This document shows, piece by piece, positions 1 through 8,490 of a stretch of 64,000 nt of DNA. The notes below the pieces were generated by a model. It was not told the DNA's origin and did no database searches. It saw nothing but the letters and a program-made list of their open reading frames with translations. Both the position numbers and the translations under genes were made by a program. The DNA is taken from contig NZ_CP041186.1 of the NCBI RefSeq assembly GCF_006517175.1, forward strand, positions 1,515,001 through 1,579,000, written 5' to 3'. Source of the stretch: Persicimonas caeni (GTDB lineage: Bacteria > Myxococcota_A > Bradymonadia > Bradymonadales > Bradymonadaceae). Within the stretch, counting starts at the first letter, position 1. Each line of letters begins with the position of its first letter.

Positions 1-128
1 GCTTCGGGCACCTTCCCCACGGGGAAGGGATGACCCTGCGAAAAGCTACTCCTGTGGTGCTCGCAACAGCATCCCTTCCCCCGCGGGGAAGGTGCCGAGC
101 GTGCCGTTTAGCGCGAGGCGGATGGGGG
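1..128. repeat. Interspersed palindromic element, copy A (cut by window edge)
   Basis: Two CCTTCCCC-nn-GGGGAAGG hairpins (about 11-29 and 75-103) flank a core that begins ACCCTGCGAAAAGCTACT, followed by a tail containing TTTAGCGCGAGGCGGATGGGGG. The same arms and tail occur at 61665-61822, but there the core between the hairpins is in the opposite orientation. No ORF here looks genuine. It lies just beyond the stop of the MaoC-like gene and could act as a 3' hairpin for it. Confidence 0.75.
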
Positions 129-139
129 TCCTCAACTTG

Positions 140-1054
140 CTACGCCTTCAACTCATACCCACCGACCATATACGCCGGGCCGCCCGGCGCGTCGCCGACG
201 TACACGCCGTTGTCATCGTCGACGTACAGGCCGACCTCGGCGGGGAGCACCAGCGGGCGGGTGAACTTGACCTCGAAGACTCGAATCTCTTCGAGTCCTT
301 TGTAGAGTTCGCGGTTGATGCCCTCGAAGGCGCGGGCCATCGTCGAGAAGCCGTGCAAAATGACGTTCTTGAAGCCCATGGCGCGCGCATGCGGCGGAAC
401 CCAGTGCACCGGGTTGAAGTCGCCGGTGAGCTTGGCAAAGTCGAGCCCCGCGTCGGCCGGAATCCACCAGCGGGTCACTTCGCGCACGTCGTCGGGCACG
501 CGTGGCTTTTCCTTCTTTTTCTTTGGCTTTTCGCTCTTTTGCGTCTTCGCTGCTTTGCCCCCACCGAGCGGTACGAAGGCGTAGAAGTAGCCCACAAGCG
601 CCTCGGGATTGGAGGCGGTGCCGGTCACAATCTTCTGCTCGAGCACCGCGCGCCGGCCGTTGTCGTCGACGTCGGTGAGCTGAGCGCTGACCTCGAGCGG
701 CTCGTTCGTGGGGAGCGGAGCGTTCACCTCCATGCGACACCCGCCGTTCATCACGCGCATGAGGGGGTAAGGCACGCCCTCGAGGGTGCGCGTCGACAGG
801 GCGAAGCCCCACTGCGGAAAGAGATGCGGCGGCAAGTGGTCACGATACTCGCTCGTGCTGCCGCCGACGTGGCGCACGTAGTCGCGCACCAGGTCGCGCG
901 GGCGCGGGTCGATGGTCTTGCGAAAGACCGGCCCGGGCGCGTGCGCCGTCCCCTTCGACTCGGAGAACTGCTGCTTGATCGCCGCCACGGCCGTCTTCGC
1001 CAGGCCGGCGATCACCGGCCCCTGCTGCAGAATATGCTTGCTCGATACCGCCAT
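140..1054 (-). CDS. MaoC-like hot-dog dehydratase/hydratase
   Basis: 304 aa. The C-terminal half carries the hydratase-2 signature: LTGDFNPVHW followed by a run to LHGFSTMARAF, with the Asp and His of the D-x-N-P-x-H motif used by R-specific enoyl-CoA hydratases. The N-terminal half (about residues 50-165) looks like a second, catalytically silent hot-dog unit, giving the double hot-dog layout of the family. A very Lys-rich linker (about residues 168-186, including KPKKKKEK) joins the halves. Start chosen at the ATG at 1054 because AGGTGG lies five bases upstream. Likely acts on 3-hydroxyacyl or enoyl thioesters in the cytoplasm; the real substrate cannot be read from sequence. It stands alone, with palindromic repeats on both sides. 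Confidence 0.8.
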   Translation of the reverse strand: MAVSSKHILQQGPVIAGLAKTAVAAIKQQFSESKGTAHAPGPVFRKTIDPRPRDLVRDYVRHVGGSTSEYRDHLPPHLFPQWGFALSTRTLEGVPYPLMRVMNGGCRMEVNAPLPTNEPLEVSAQLTDVDDNGRRAVLEQKIVTGTASNPEALVGYFYAFVPLGGGKAAKTQKSEKPKKKKEKPRVPDDVREVTRWWIPADAGLDFAKLTGDFNPVHWVPPHARAMGFKNVILHGFSTMARAFEGINRELYKGLEEIRVFEVKFTRPLVLPAEVGLYVDDDNGVYVGDAPGGPAYMVGGYELKA

Positions 1055-1178
1055 CGATCCACCTGCTGTGAAGGTGCCACGTCTAATTTCAACCGTTTGT
1101 TAGGCGGAAACCTACCATTCGGTAGGGAGTGGGAGCAAGTATGTCGAACGAGAAGGCCCTGCAGAGCAGAAGCGCCCG

Positions 1179-1263
1179 CTACATAAGCAATTAAGGACAT
1201 AAGGGCTGCGAACCGGCGACCAACACCAACTCGCAACCCTTATGTCCTTAATTGCCTATCTAG
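1179..1263. repeat. Long palindromic element, copy 1
   Basis: A 33-base left arm (1179-1211, beginning CTACATAAGCAATTAAGG) pairs with a right arm (1231-1263) with three mismatches around a 19-base loop. Outer bases extend the pairing (GGCCCTGCAG near 1155, CTGCAAGGCC near 1278). A second copy lies at 60667-60751. It sits between the MaoC-like gene and a lipoprotein gene; a pyrimidine-rich low-complexity tract (about 1296-1345) follows. No protein is encoded. It looks like a REP/MITE-type non-coding repeat. Confidence 0.8.
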
Positions 1264-1336
1264 CAGGCGTCACAACCCTGCAAGGCCAAGCTTTTCGCTC
1301 TTTTACTCCTTTACTCTTTTTTACTCCTTTACTCTT

Positions 1337-1906
1337 TCACTCTTCTCCCTGACTCAACCGACGCGTCACCTTCACCGGGATATCCATCTCGACGTTTCGC
1401 TTGGCGGTCACGTTGCCCTCGAGGGTGTCCTCGCTCGTCTTGGTCGCCTGCAACGTGAGGACTTCTTCCTGGTCGTTGGTCGGATTCCATTTGAGGGTCA
1501 GGGTGTTGCCGTCGAAGCTGCCCTCCTGGATATCACCCGACTCGCCGTCGAGGCGCTCGTAGATGCCGAGAGCCATGAGGTACTGTCCGGTGACGGTGGT
1601 GTCGCCTTTGTCCTGGAAGGTGTCGAAGTAGACCGCCGGGGTGTCTTGGTCGGTGGTGGCGACTCGCCACGAGCCGTTCATAAAGCCCGGCTCGACGAGC
1701 TCTTCCTCTTCGGGGCTGGTGCCGTGGCCTTCTTCGTCGACGCTGGGAGTGACTTCGGTGTTCTCGTTTTCCTCTTCTTCTTTTTGCGTCTGGTCGTTGT
1801 TCATGCCTCGAAGCTTGCTCTGCTGGCAGCCCGAGAGGACCAGGCCGAAGACGAGCACGACGAGGGCGAGCGGGAGGACGAGCCGGCGAGTCGACGGAGT
1901 ATACAT
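1337..1906 (-). CDS. Small lipoprotein of unknown function
   Basis: 189 aa from the ATG at 1906, chosen over an upstream in-frame ATG at 1939 because AGAGGCGAAACC precedes it with good spacing. Signal peptide MYTPSTRRLVLPLALV... ends in a lipobox LSGC, so it should be exported and lipidated. A strongly acidic tether (about residues 45-70: EEEENENTE and similar) precedes a compact C-terminal domain with Trp/Tyr/Thr-rich beta-like sequence (GSWRVATTDQDTPAVYFD, later LTLKWNPTNDQEEVLTLQ). No family recognised. It lies downstream of the peptidoglycan amidase, separated by a 27-bp repeat array. Confidence 0.8.
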   Translation of the reverse strand: MYTPSTRRLVLPLALVVLVFGLVLSGCQQSKLRGMNNDQTQKEEEENENTEVTPSVDEEGHGTSPEEEELVEPGFMNGSWRVATTDQDTPAVYFDTFQDKGDTTVTGQYLMALGIYERLDGESGDIQEGSFDGNTLTLKWNPTNDQEEVLTLQATKTSEDTLEGNVTAKRNVEMDIPVKVTRRLSQGEE

Positions 1907-1959
1907 GGTTTCGCCTCTGAGATTCGTAGAATGCTTCATGAGTCTTTACCTTTGCTGAA

Positions 1960-2116
1960 CCAGCGCTTGAAGCGCTGCCTCCAAAACCAGCGCTTGAAGC
2001 GCTGCCTCCAAAACCAGCGCTTGAAGCGCTGCCTCCAAAACCAGCGCTTGAAGCGCTGCCTCCAAAACCAGCGCTTGAAGCGCTGCCTCCAAAACCAGCG
2101 CTCGAAGCGCTGCCAC
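1960..2116. repeat. 27-bp direct repeat array (5 full units + 1 partial)
   Basis: Unit CCAGCGCTTGAAGCGCTGCC + TCCAAAA, at 1960, 1987, 2014, 2041, 2068 and a variant from 2095. Each unit contains the 15-nt palindrome AGCGCTT-g-AAGCGCT. On the minus strand each unit reads TTTTGGAGG followed by the palindrome, so it repeats a Shine-Dalgarno-like GGAGG. The array lies between the stop of the amidase gene and the start of the small lipoprotein gene, both on the minus strand. Units adjoin with no unique spacers, so it is not a CRISPR. Confidence 0.95.
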
Positions 2117-2120
2117 CTAA

Positions 2121-4679
2121 TCAGTTCGTCGGCACGTAGACGCTGGCGCAGCTGGCGTCGGCCTTGAGCTGCCCGCAGTAGTCGGAGCATCCGTATCCGT
2201 CGCCCTGGGCGATTTCGATGTGGCCGTAGCGCGAGTGGAAGCCGCGGCAGCCGGGCGCCCAGGCGATGACGGCGCCTTTGGGCGCGTCTTGGACGGACAT
2301 GTCGACCTTACGCAAGCTCATCGTGTCGGCCAGGTCGGCCGCCGAGGCGCGGTCGGCGGCGCGCTTGAAGCCGGCCGCGGAGACCTGCACCGAGTAGCCG
2401 CTCATGCCGACGCGGGCGGCCAGCGCGTTGATGTCGGCGCGGGTGGCCAGGCCGGCGCGGATCATCGCCGCTTTGACGAAGGCCCAGCACTGGCCGGTGC
2501 TGTAGCCGCCGCGACCGTCGCTGCAACGCGGCCCGCCGGCGCCGTTGCCCACGCCCGAGCAGGTGCCGCCCTCGGTGCCGAGTTCGTCGGCCATCGCCGA
2601 GTTGGTGCCACCGCCCGAGCCCCCCTGGACCTCGATGGTGATCTGGTCGGTGGCCAGCACGTTGCCTCGGCTGTCGTAGCCGCGCACCTCGAGTTGGCGC
2701 ACGCCCATATTCTGGAACTCGTACTCGTGGGGGAAATTCGGCCCCTGCGTGGCCACGCCCAGCGAATAGTCGTCGGCGAAGTACTCGACCTCGGCGATGT
2801 CCTGAGAGGACTCGACCTCGAACTGGACCAGCGGCTCGTGAGTGCTGTTGGGCTGCGGCTTGACGAAGCGCACGAACGAGGGGCTGACCTGCACGGCGGC
2901 GTTGCCGCTCACCCCGCTGCTGACCACCTGCCAGTTCGAGCCGTCGGTGGAGATGGCGATCTCGGCGGTGCCGCTGGGAGCGCAGTCATTGAGGCCCACG
3001 TTGTAGTTGGCTTGGACCACGTGCAGCGTGTCGCCGGGGCGAAGGCCCTCGGAGAACTGCACGATGATGTGGCCGCCGTCCTGGATGCCCGCCACGGTGC
3101 TCGAGCGGTTGTCACAGCTCGTGTTGTCGGGTTGGCCGACCGCAGCGCCCGTATTGGTCGCGCCGCTCGAGCCGCCTACGCCTGCGGCCATGTGGGTGGT
3201 GCCGGCGCCGGCTCGCTCGTAGAAGACGCTGTCGAGCTCGAAGCCTTCCACGGTGTCGTTGGCCCCCAGCGGGTCGGGGCTGACGGCTTTGACGCGCACA
3301 TAGCGGAACTCGGGGGAGCCGGTGTTGCCGCCACCGCCGCCGGATTTCTCGTCGCACTCGGTCTCGGCCTCACCGTTGGCGTGGCGGATGATGCGCTCGA
3401 TCTGGGCGTACAGGTGGTTGCCCGGGCACGCCGTCGAGCCCTGGTCGCGGTGGCCTTTGACGTTGCTCGCGCTGGGGCTGATGCCGTAGCGGTCCGACAG
3501 ATGCCGGATGAGTTGGCCGGCCGAGGCGAGTTGCTCTTCGGTCGGCTGCAGCGACTGGTAGTTGCCCAAGAAGCTGATGCCAATATTGCCGGTGTTGTGC
3601 CCGCCGACGTGCGCGCCGCGCCTGTCGACCGGGTTGCCCTGGTAGATCCGCCCCTGCTGGTCGACCAAGTAGTGGTAGCCGATATCGGCCCAGCCGTTGG
3701 AGTCCATGTGATAGTTCTGGACCTGCTTGACGGTGCGCATGGGGTTGGTGTCGTTGTTCGACGTCACCGTGTGGTGAATCGTGAATCGATTGGGGCTGTG
3801 GCGCGGGCGGTTGTACCGAGGAGCGCGTGCGCCCCACTGGCTACGGGTGATGATGTCGGGCGCGGTCGTGGTGGTGTCGCAGGTCTGCGAGGCGCCGCCG
3901 CCGTCGTCTTCGTCGGGATCGAAGGTGCTGCCGCTATTGGACGGGTCGATGCTCGTCCCGGAGTCGACACACGAGCCCGGAAGCTGGGTGACACGGATAT
4001 CGTCGCCGTAGAAGAAGCGCAGGATGCGCTCGGCGTTCCAGCCGTTGTTGGCCAAACACGCCGCGCCGTTTTGGGACATCGCGCCGCGGTTGGCCGGGCT
4101 GCCGCTCCAGCCCAAGGAGCTGGGGCGCACGCCCGAGCCGATGCGGCCTTCGTTGTAGGTGACGTAGCGCTGGGTGCCCGAGCTTCCCGAGGCCCTGCAA
4201 CTGTTGGAGTCGACGTTCGTGGAGCCAGCGACGTAAAACGGCATGATCAGCTTGCCGTTGTGCGTCAGCACCATGCCCGAGGTCTCTCGGACCGCTTGCC
4301 GGGCGCGGTCGGTCGCCGGACGACCGCAGTTATAGGCCTGGTCGCGCACGGTCGGCGACACGGCGCGCTGCTCGACGTCGACCACGTACTTGGCATAGCC
4401 GCGAGCAGCGATGGCCTGCGCCTTGAGGGTCTCCATCGGAGCACCCTCGTGCTCACAAGTGACCACCTGAGCCAGGTATTCGTCTTCGACGCTCAGCGTA
4501 CCGTAGCCCTCGACCGGGACCTGGCAAAACTCGGTCAACTCGCCACGACGGGTCTCATATTCGGGCCCGTAATCTTCGAGCGGCTGATCGTCGTACATTC
4601 CGCAGCCACTGAGGACTACACCGACGATTAACAAAACCAGACATCGCAACCGAGCAGTCATCCGAGCCATCATCATCAT
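2121..4679 (-). CDS. Lipoprotein with SpoIID, PGRP-type amidase and CHAP-like domains
   Basis: 852 aa, signal peptide with lipobox LSGC (Cys about 26). Residues about 50-240 resemble SpoIID/LytB (EDEYLAQVV...LKAQAIAARGYAKY), a lytic transglycosylase-related family. Residues about 275-435 are an Amidase_2/PGRP domain: ITRSQWGARAP, FTIHHTVT, DIGYHYLVDQQGRIYQG and GHRDQGSTACPG carry the expected zinc ligands His, His and Cys, so it should cleave the MurNAc-L-Ala bond. A beta-sandwich-like region (about 455-690) follows. The C-terminus (about 705-852) looks CHAP-like, with GQCWAFVK (Cys about 731) and RYGHIEI (His about 818) as the Cys/His pair. The start is uncertain among four consecutive Met codons: GGGAG sits one base before the first, so a later Met is likelier. 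Three wall-acting modules in one lipoprotein suggest remodelling of its own or foreign peptidoglycan. Confidence 0.85.
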   Translation of the reverse strand: MMMMARMTARLRCLVLLIVGVVLSGCGMYDDQPLEDYGPEYETRRGELTEFCQVPVEGYGTLSVEDEYLAQVVTCEHEGAPMETLKAQAIAARGYAKYVVDVEQRAVSPTVRDQAYNCGRPATDRARQAVRETSGMVLTHNGKLIMPFYVAGSTNVDSNSCRASGSSGTQRYVTYNEGRIGSGVRPSSLGWSGSPANRGAMSQNGAACLANNGWNAERILRFFYGDDIRVTQLPGSCVDSGTSIDPSNSGSTFDPDEDDGGGASQTCDTTTTAPDIITRSQWGARAPRYNRPRHSPNRFTIHHTVTSNNDTNPMRTVKQVQNYHMDSNGWADIGYHYLVDQQGRIYQGNPVDRRGAHVGGHNTGNIGISFLGNYQSLQPTEEQLASAGQLIRHLSDRYGISPSASNVKGHRDQGSTACPGNHLYAQIERIIRHANGEAETECDEKSGGGGGNTGSPEFRYVRVKAVSPDPLGANDTVEGFELDSVFYERAGAGTTHMAAGVGGSSGATNTGAAVGQPDNTSCDNRSSTVAGIQDGGHIIVQFSEGLRPGDTLHVVQANYNVGLNDCAPSGTAEIAISTDGSNWQVVSSGVSGNAAVQVSPSFVRFVKPQPNSTHEPLVQFEVESSQDIAEVEYFADDYSLGVATQGPNFPHEYEFQNMGVRQLEVRGYDSRGNVLATDQITIEVQGGSGGGTNSAMADELGTEGGTCSGVGNGAGGPRCSDGRGGYSTGQCWAFVKAAMIRAGLATRADINALAARVGMSGYSVQVSAAGFKRAADRASAADLADTMSLRKVDMSVQDAPKGAVIAWAPGCRGFHSRYGHIEIAQGDGYGCSDYCGQLKADASCASVYVPTN

Positions 4680-5139
4680 GCTCCCGGCAAGGGGTTTGCT
4701 GACATGGAGTCAAAGGGTCCGTGTGCGAGTGGCGAAGTCTCGCCCCACGGCGCATCTCCTGCGTCTTCTCGTCCATGAAGAACAGCAAACAGTATGCCAC
4801 ACCGGAAATCCGTCTATCCACCAAGAAGAAACCAATCAACTAAGACACTGATTTAATTAACCTTTTCAACGCAGACCAACCAACCCGTGCTCAACCAACA
4901 CCTGTGACATCTTGTCACACCACGTGTGGTGATGGGGGTTTTTGTCCCCAATGCGCGCACACACACCTACACCCGACCACACACCCCATGGTTCGGGAGC
5001 ATCGCAGATGCCCACTGACAGGCGTCGAGGAGCAAAAAAACCACAGAAACCATTGCTATTACTGGATTTTTCGTTTATTCGTGTCCCCCCTGGAAATGAA
5101 GTTCCACTCTCGCCCAGACAGGGCGCGCCTCAGAGCAGT
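4680..5139. other. Divergent intergenic region
   Basis: 460 bases without a convincing gene, between the amidase (minus) and the unknown 523-aa gene (plus). It is AT-richer than its surroundings around 4780-4900 and 5030-5090 and should hold both promoters. Two adjoining dyads are listed separately. ORFs crossing it lack a ribosome binding site. Confidence 0.6.
4904..4931. promoter_or_regulatory. Two adjacent dyads, possible operator
   Basis: GTGACA-tct-TGTCAC (4904-4918) is followed directly by CACCAC-gt-GTGGTG (4918-4931). Such short perfect dyads in a divergent intergenic region fit a regulator site; no regulator gene is adjacent. Confidence 0.3.
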
Positions 5140-6711
5140 ATGAACCACACGGATCTTTGCCGTAGCCGTCGCATCCAGCGCTTCGTCGACTCTATCCCCG
5201 CGATGTTGGCCGGATGTGCTCACGCGCACCGCGAGTACACGGCGCGTCGCCCCTCGTTGGCCGATGGACTCGAAGACGCCGTCGAGTTGTGTGACGAGTC
5301 GGGGCGTGCGAGCGTCGAGCACTTGCGCAACCACTACGCCTACTGGGGACGAGACGAGCTGGCCGGTGATCGCAGCGAGTTTCGCGAGCGATTCAAGCGT
5401 GGCTTCGAGCGCACGGTGCTCGAAGTCTACGAAGCGTTTGCCGAGGCCCGGTTCGCCGCCTGGCGTTTCACCCCGGGTGGACTCGAGCACCCCGGCGTAG
5501 TCGAGGCGATGGACGGCCAATCGGAGGCGTCGCGCTTCGAAGTCGTGCACGCGACCACCAGCGAGTTGACGCCGCTACGCCACGAGGCATGCGTGGCCGG
5601 ATGGCTGGTCGAGGTCGAGGGGGTGAATATGCTGCTCTTGGCCTGCGAGTTGGAAGACCGCGCCCAGCAAAAGCTCGCCGTGGCGTGCACGCGCTCGGCT
5701 TGGGACGACGGGCAGTACTTTCGAAGCTGCGACTATGAGGCCGACGTCCTCGCCCTGCTCCTCGAGCCGCTATGTGTCGACGTGGGCGGTCACGGGGTGT
5801 GCATCGACCCGGAGCCACACAGGCTCAACGGCGGACGAATTTTCTTGAGCCCGGTCATCAAAGGCTGGGGTTGGGGGCTGGCGTCGATGAATCTGCCCGA
5901 CGCGGTCCAATCGCTGCTATGCGACGAGGGGTTGAGCCACCGCGGCGAGATGCTGCCATGGCACCTGGCGGTCGCGCGCGCCGAGACGACCCAGGACCTG
6001 CAAGATCTGACTCACCAGCTCGCCATCTTGCGCCAACACGCGCTCACACGCCGCCTCGAGCCGCGCCACCCCATCGGGGAGCACACGCTCGAGGCGTTGT
6101 TGTCGTCGTCGTTGCTCATGGAGACCGTCGGACTGACCTCCGACGGAGTGCTCGACGAACACGAGGCGTATCTCGAGTTGAGTCTGCGCCAAGTCGGCTT
6201 CGACTGCGAGGAGCTACATCAGTGCGGCGTCGACCGGGACGCGCCTCTCGACGAGGCGCTTCGGCACAGCGCCCGGTTGTCGCCCCGAGCGCTCGACCAA
6301 CTTGGAGACGCGATCTATTTGGCGCGTGTGAGAGTGCGTTGGACCACCATCTTGCGCTGCTGGCTCGCCGCCGACTCGCCGTGGCGACGCTCCCCGTCGC
6401 TCATCGATCTTTTGGCCGGCATCGACAGCCTCTTTCGCACCGAGTTGTGGAATGTGCCTGTGAGTCGGCTGCCCGATCCGGGCCAAGGCACCTGGAGCCG
6501 GCTCGAAAAGGCGATCCTCGACGTCGGGTTCACCGGCATCCGAGTACGCGTGGGCGACTTGTTCGAGTTTGGCGATATCCTGGCCGAACTCGACGGCGTC
6601 GGCCCCAAGACCCTCGAGCATGCAGCGCTCGCCTTGGCGCAGATTCTGATCGACTGGCCGTCGGGGCCGTGCTGGCTGGAGCCGAACGCAGGGGTGTCAC
6701 AGGCGTCCTGA
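5140..6711 (+). CDS. Conserved-looking hypothetical protein, C-terminal HhH-like motif
   Basis: 523 aa from the ATG at 5140; the frame stays open upstream to 4942 but that part is Pro/His-rich and unlike coding sequence. The ribosome binding site is weak. No signal peptide or membrane segment, so cytoplasmic. Rich in Leu/Glu/Arg and in Cys and Trp. Near the C-terminus (about residues 480-505) FGDILAELDGVGPKTLEHAALAL fits a single helix-hairpin-helix motif (core DGVGPKT), which in other proteins binds DNA or RNA backbone. The central part (KGWGWGLASMNLPDAVQSLL) is unrecognised. The gene is monocistronic, followed by the CBM48 gene 116 bases later. Confidence 0.75.
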   Translation: MNHTDLCRSRRIQRFVDSIPAMLAGCAHAHREYTARRPSLADGLEDAVELCDESGRASVEHLRNHYAYWGRDELAGDRSEFRERFKRGFERTVLEVYEAFAEARFAAWRFTPGGLEHPGVVEAMDGQSEASRFEVVHATTSELTPLRHEACVAGWLVEVEGVNMLLLACELEDRAQQKLAVACTRSAWDDGQYFRSCDYEADVLALLLEPLCVDVGGHGVCIDPEPHRLNGGRIFLSPVIKGWGWGLASMNLPDAVQSLLCDEGLSHRGEMLPWHLAVARAETTQDLQDLTHQLAILRQHALTRRLEPRHPIGEHTLEALLSSSLLMETVGLTSDGVLDEHEAYLELSLRQVGFDCEELHQCGVDRDAPLDEALRHSARLSPRALDQLGDAIYLARVRVRWTTILRCWLAADSPWRRSPSLIDLLAGIDSLFRTELWNVPVSRLPDPGQGTWSRLEKAILDVGFTGIRVRVGDLFEFGDILAELDGVGPKTLEHAALALAQILIDWPSGPCWLEPNAGVSQAS

Positions 6712-6827
6712 GATGCCTGCGGAGCGAGGCGAGGGGGTCGGGTTGCTTTTGAGGTGTTGACGCTTACCGTTCTTAAACGCAGCTAAAAGAATCAGCTAAC
6801 TCTCGCCCGCTGACATTGGGGAAAACG

Positions 6828-7133
6828 ATGATCAAAAAGCAGCGTCTCAAGAGCCGTCCTGTGTGCAAGGTCACCTTTGAAATACCGGCCGGAGAAGTCG
6901 AGGCCGATGAGGTGGAGTTGATGGGGGACTTCACCGACTGGGATCCGGTCCCTTTCAAGCAGCTCAAGAGCGGCAAATGGAAGGTCCAACAGGATGTCGA
7001 GCAGGGTGGACGCTACGAGTTCCGTTACCGAATCAAACGAGACGGCGAAGTGATCTACGACAATGATCCCGACGCCGACGGGTTCGTGCCTAACGAGTTT
7101 GGCACTGAAAACGGCGTCCTCGAATGTAAGTAG
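6828..7133 (+). CDS. Small CBM48 / isoamylase early-set domain protein
   Basis: 101 aa. Nearly the whole protein is one glycogen-binding type immunoglobulin-like domain: VELMGDFTDWDPVPFKQL matches the family's core (G-x-F-x-x-W), followed by GKWKVQQDV and GGRYEFRYRIKRDGEVIYDND-type strands. Start at ATG 6828 because GGGG lies seven bases upstream; a TTG at 6816 is in frame but overlaps that site. Stand-alone CBM48 proteins are usually cytoplasmic and bind glycogen or partner with glycogen enzymes. The maltodextrin locus 40 kb away gives a metabolic link, but no partner is adjacent. Confidence 0.85.
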   Translation: MIKKQRLKSRPVCKVTFEIPAGEVEADEVELMGDFTDWDPVPFKQLKSGKWKVQQDVEQGGRYEFRYRIKRDGEVIYDNDPDADGFVPNEFGTENGVLECK

Positions 7134-7150
7134 CACCTCCCGCACTGACG

Positions 7151-7184
7151 AGCCTGGGGCCGACACCACGCCAAGCCCCAGGCT
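7151..7184. terminator. Hairpin between convergent genes
   Basis: AGCCTGGGGC (7151-7160) pairs with GCCCCAGGCT (7175-7184) around a 14-base loop. It sits between the stop of the CBM48 gene and the stop of the convergent RudS-like gene. There is no U-tract on either side, so it may be a weak or factor-assisted terminator. Confidence 0.5.
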
Positions 7185-7219
7185 TCACGTCCCACGCCTG
7201 CATCGCAGGCGGCAGATCG

Positions 7220-8230
7220 CTAAAACTCCAATCCCTTCCCAGAATCGCGCATCGCGATCAGTTCGCGCGGGTATGGCTCCAAGTACGCCTGATCGGCCAA
7301 ATAATCGTACTCGAAGCGCGCGCACCACGAGCGCAACACGGTCAGCAGCGCATTCAGAGGTAGGTGATGGTTGCGATATTCTTCGAGCATATCGAGAAAC
7401 TCGTCACGCTCGGGGTCGGCCAACTTGTCTTTGAAATGACCGTACATGTGGGTGAGTGCGTTGACGTGCACGCCACGGCTAGGCTTCGACGACAGCGCGT
7501 TGCGGAAATGTGTGACGTACTTTTCGTACACCTCTTCGGGGCTCAACCCGTCTTCGTTCGCCACCAGCCGCCCGAGCACGCGCATCTCGGTCTCGTTATG
7601 GACGAGCAGGAGGTGCTTGTAGCGGCGCTGGAAGTCGATGAGCTTACCAAAGGTGGGCGAGTTACCGACCTCTCGAAGCTCGGCCAGCGAGAAGAGGCGC
7701 GTCAGGAAATGGTGGCGAATCGGGTAATTGCGAAGGCGTCCCTCGTCCTCGACGGCGAGCCCGTCGAATCGCTCGAGGACTTCACGTGCAAAGATGCCCG
7801 CCTCCCTGCGCACGCCCGGGGAGTTTTCGGGCGCAGCGTAGACCTTGACCTGACTGGTGCCACATGACGGCGAGCTATTCTTGAGCACGAACCCGTCGAC
7901 CTCGCCGACCTGGTCGAGAAACTGAGCAGCGAAGCTCTCCATCTTGTCGGTCAGATCGCGCCCGGTCGCCGGTTGGATCAAGCGGGTGCCGCCATCGCCA
8001 TCGTCGACCAGCCGAATCGTATCCCTGGGGATGCCCAACCCGATCGCAAATTCGGGACAAATCGGCACCACCTGCACGTAGCTGTAGAGCCGTCGAACGA
8101 ACGAATCGGCGATGCGCTGCCCGTCATGGCGACACTTTTCGAGTTCTAAACACGCGCTCATGACCACCTTCGGGGTCACGAAGTGTCGGCCGACCGTCGA
8201 GCTCGTCTCTTTCTTCTTTGCGGTGCTCAT
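7220..8230 (-). CDS. rudS: RudS-like tRNA 4-thiouridine desulfidase (DUF523 + DUF1722)
   Basis: 336 aa from ATG 8230, preceded by GGAGAATCG; an in-frame ATG nine codons earlier lacks a site. Residues about 20-160 are a DUF523/TudS domain: VVMSACLELEKCRHDGQ, VVPICPE and KNSSPSCG supply the three Cys (C27, C58, C123) that hold the [4Fe-4S] cluster in thiouracil desulfidases. Residues about 195-315 are DUF1722/YbgA (FQRRYKHLLLVHNE, HMYGHFKDKL, NHHLPLNALL). The TudS-DUF1722 fusion is the architecture reported for RudS, which removes sulfur from s4U in tRNA. Cytoplasmic. It lies on the same strand as the queuosine-salvage gene, but a strong terminator separates them. Function by family architecture, not tested. 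Confidence 0.85.
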   Translation of the reverse strand: MSTAKKKETSSTVGRHFVTPKVVMSACLELEKCRHDGQRIADSFVRRLYSYVQVVPICPEFAIGLGIPRDTIRLVDDGDGGTRLIQPATGRDLTDKMESFAAQFLDQVGEVDGFVLKNSSPSCGTSQVKVYAAPENSPGVRREAGIFAREVLERFDGLAVEDEGRLRNYPIRHHFLTRLFSLAELREVGNSPTFGKLIDFQRRYKHLLLVHNETEMRVLGRLVANEDGLSPEEVYEKYVTHFRNALSSKPSRGVHVNALTHMYGHFKDKLADPERDEFLDMLEEYRNHHLPLNALLTVLRSWCARFEYDYLADQAYLEPYPRELIAMRDSGKGLEF

Positions 8231-8383
8231 CGATTCTCCGAATGGGGAAGCCTTCACCTACTAAGATGCAACACAACCCGCACAGATTCACGCAACAGAA
8301 GACGTTTTGGCGAAAGACCGAGGCCATCAACACCAACGATGACGAGCCATTTCATGCAATATGCTCTCCTCATCCGCTCCCAC

Positions 8384-8417
8384 AAAAAAACCCGCCCGAC
8401 GCGAACGCCGGGCGGGT
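8384..8417 (-). terminator. Intrinsic terminator of the DUF2419 operon
   Basis: On the minus strand ACCCGCCCG (reverse complement of 8409-8417) pairs with 8390-8398 around a ten-base loop, then seven U (8384-8390). It follows the DUF2419 stop by about 70 bases, and ends that transcript before the RudS-like gene. Confidence 0.9.
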
Positions 8418-8490
8418 GGCGGGTTCCCATGCAGCGCCTCTCGCGCTGCACTCGCAAACGTAACCAAGCAGCGGCGAGGTCAAGCTGGCG

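Noticed and set aside
1960-2116. Possible CRISPR array
   Set aside because: The 27-bp units adjoin with no unique spacers and there are no cas genes.
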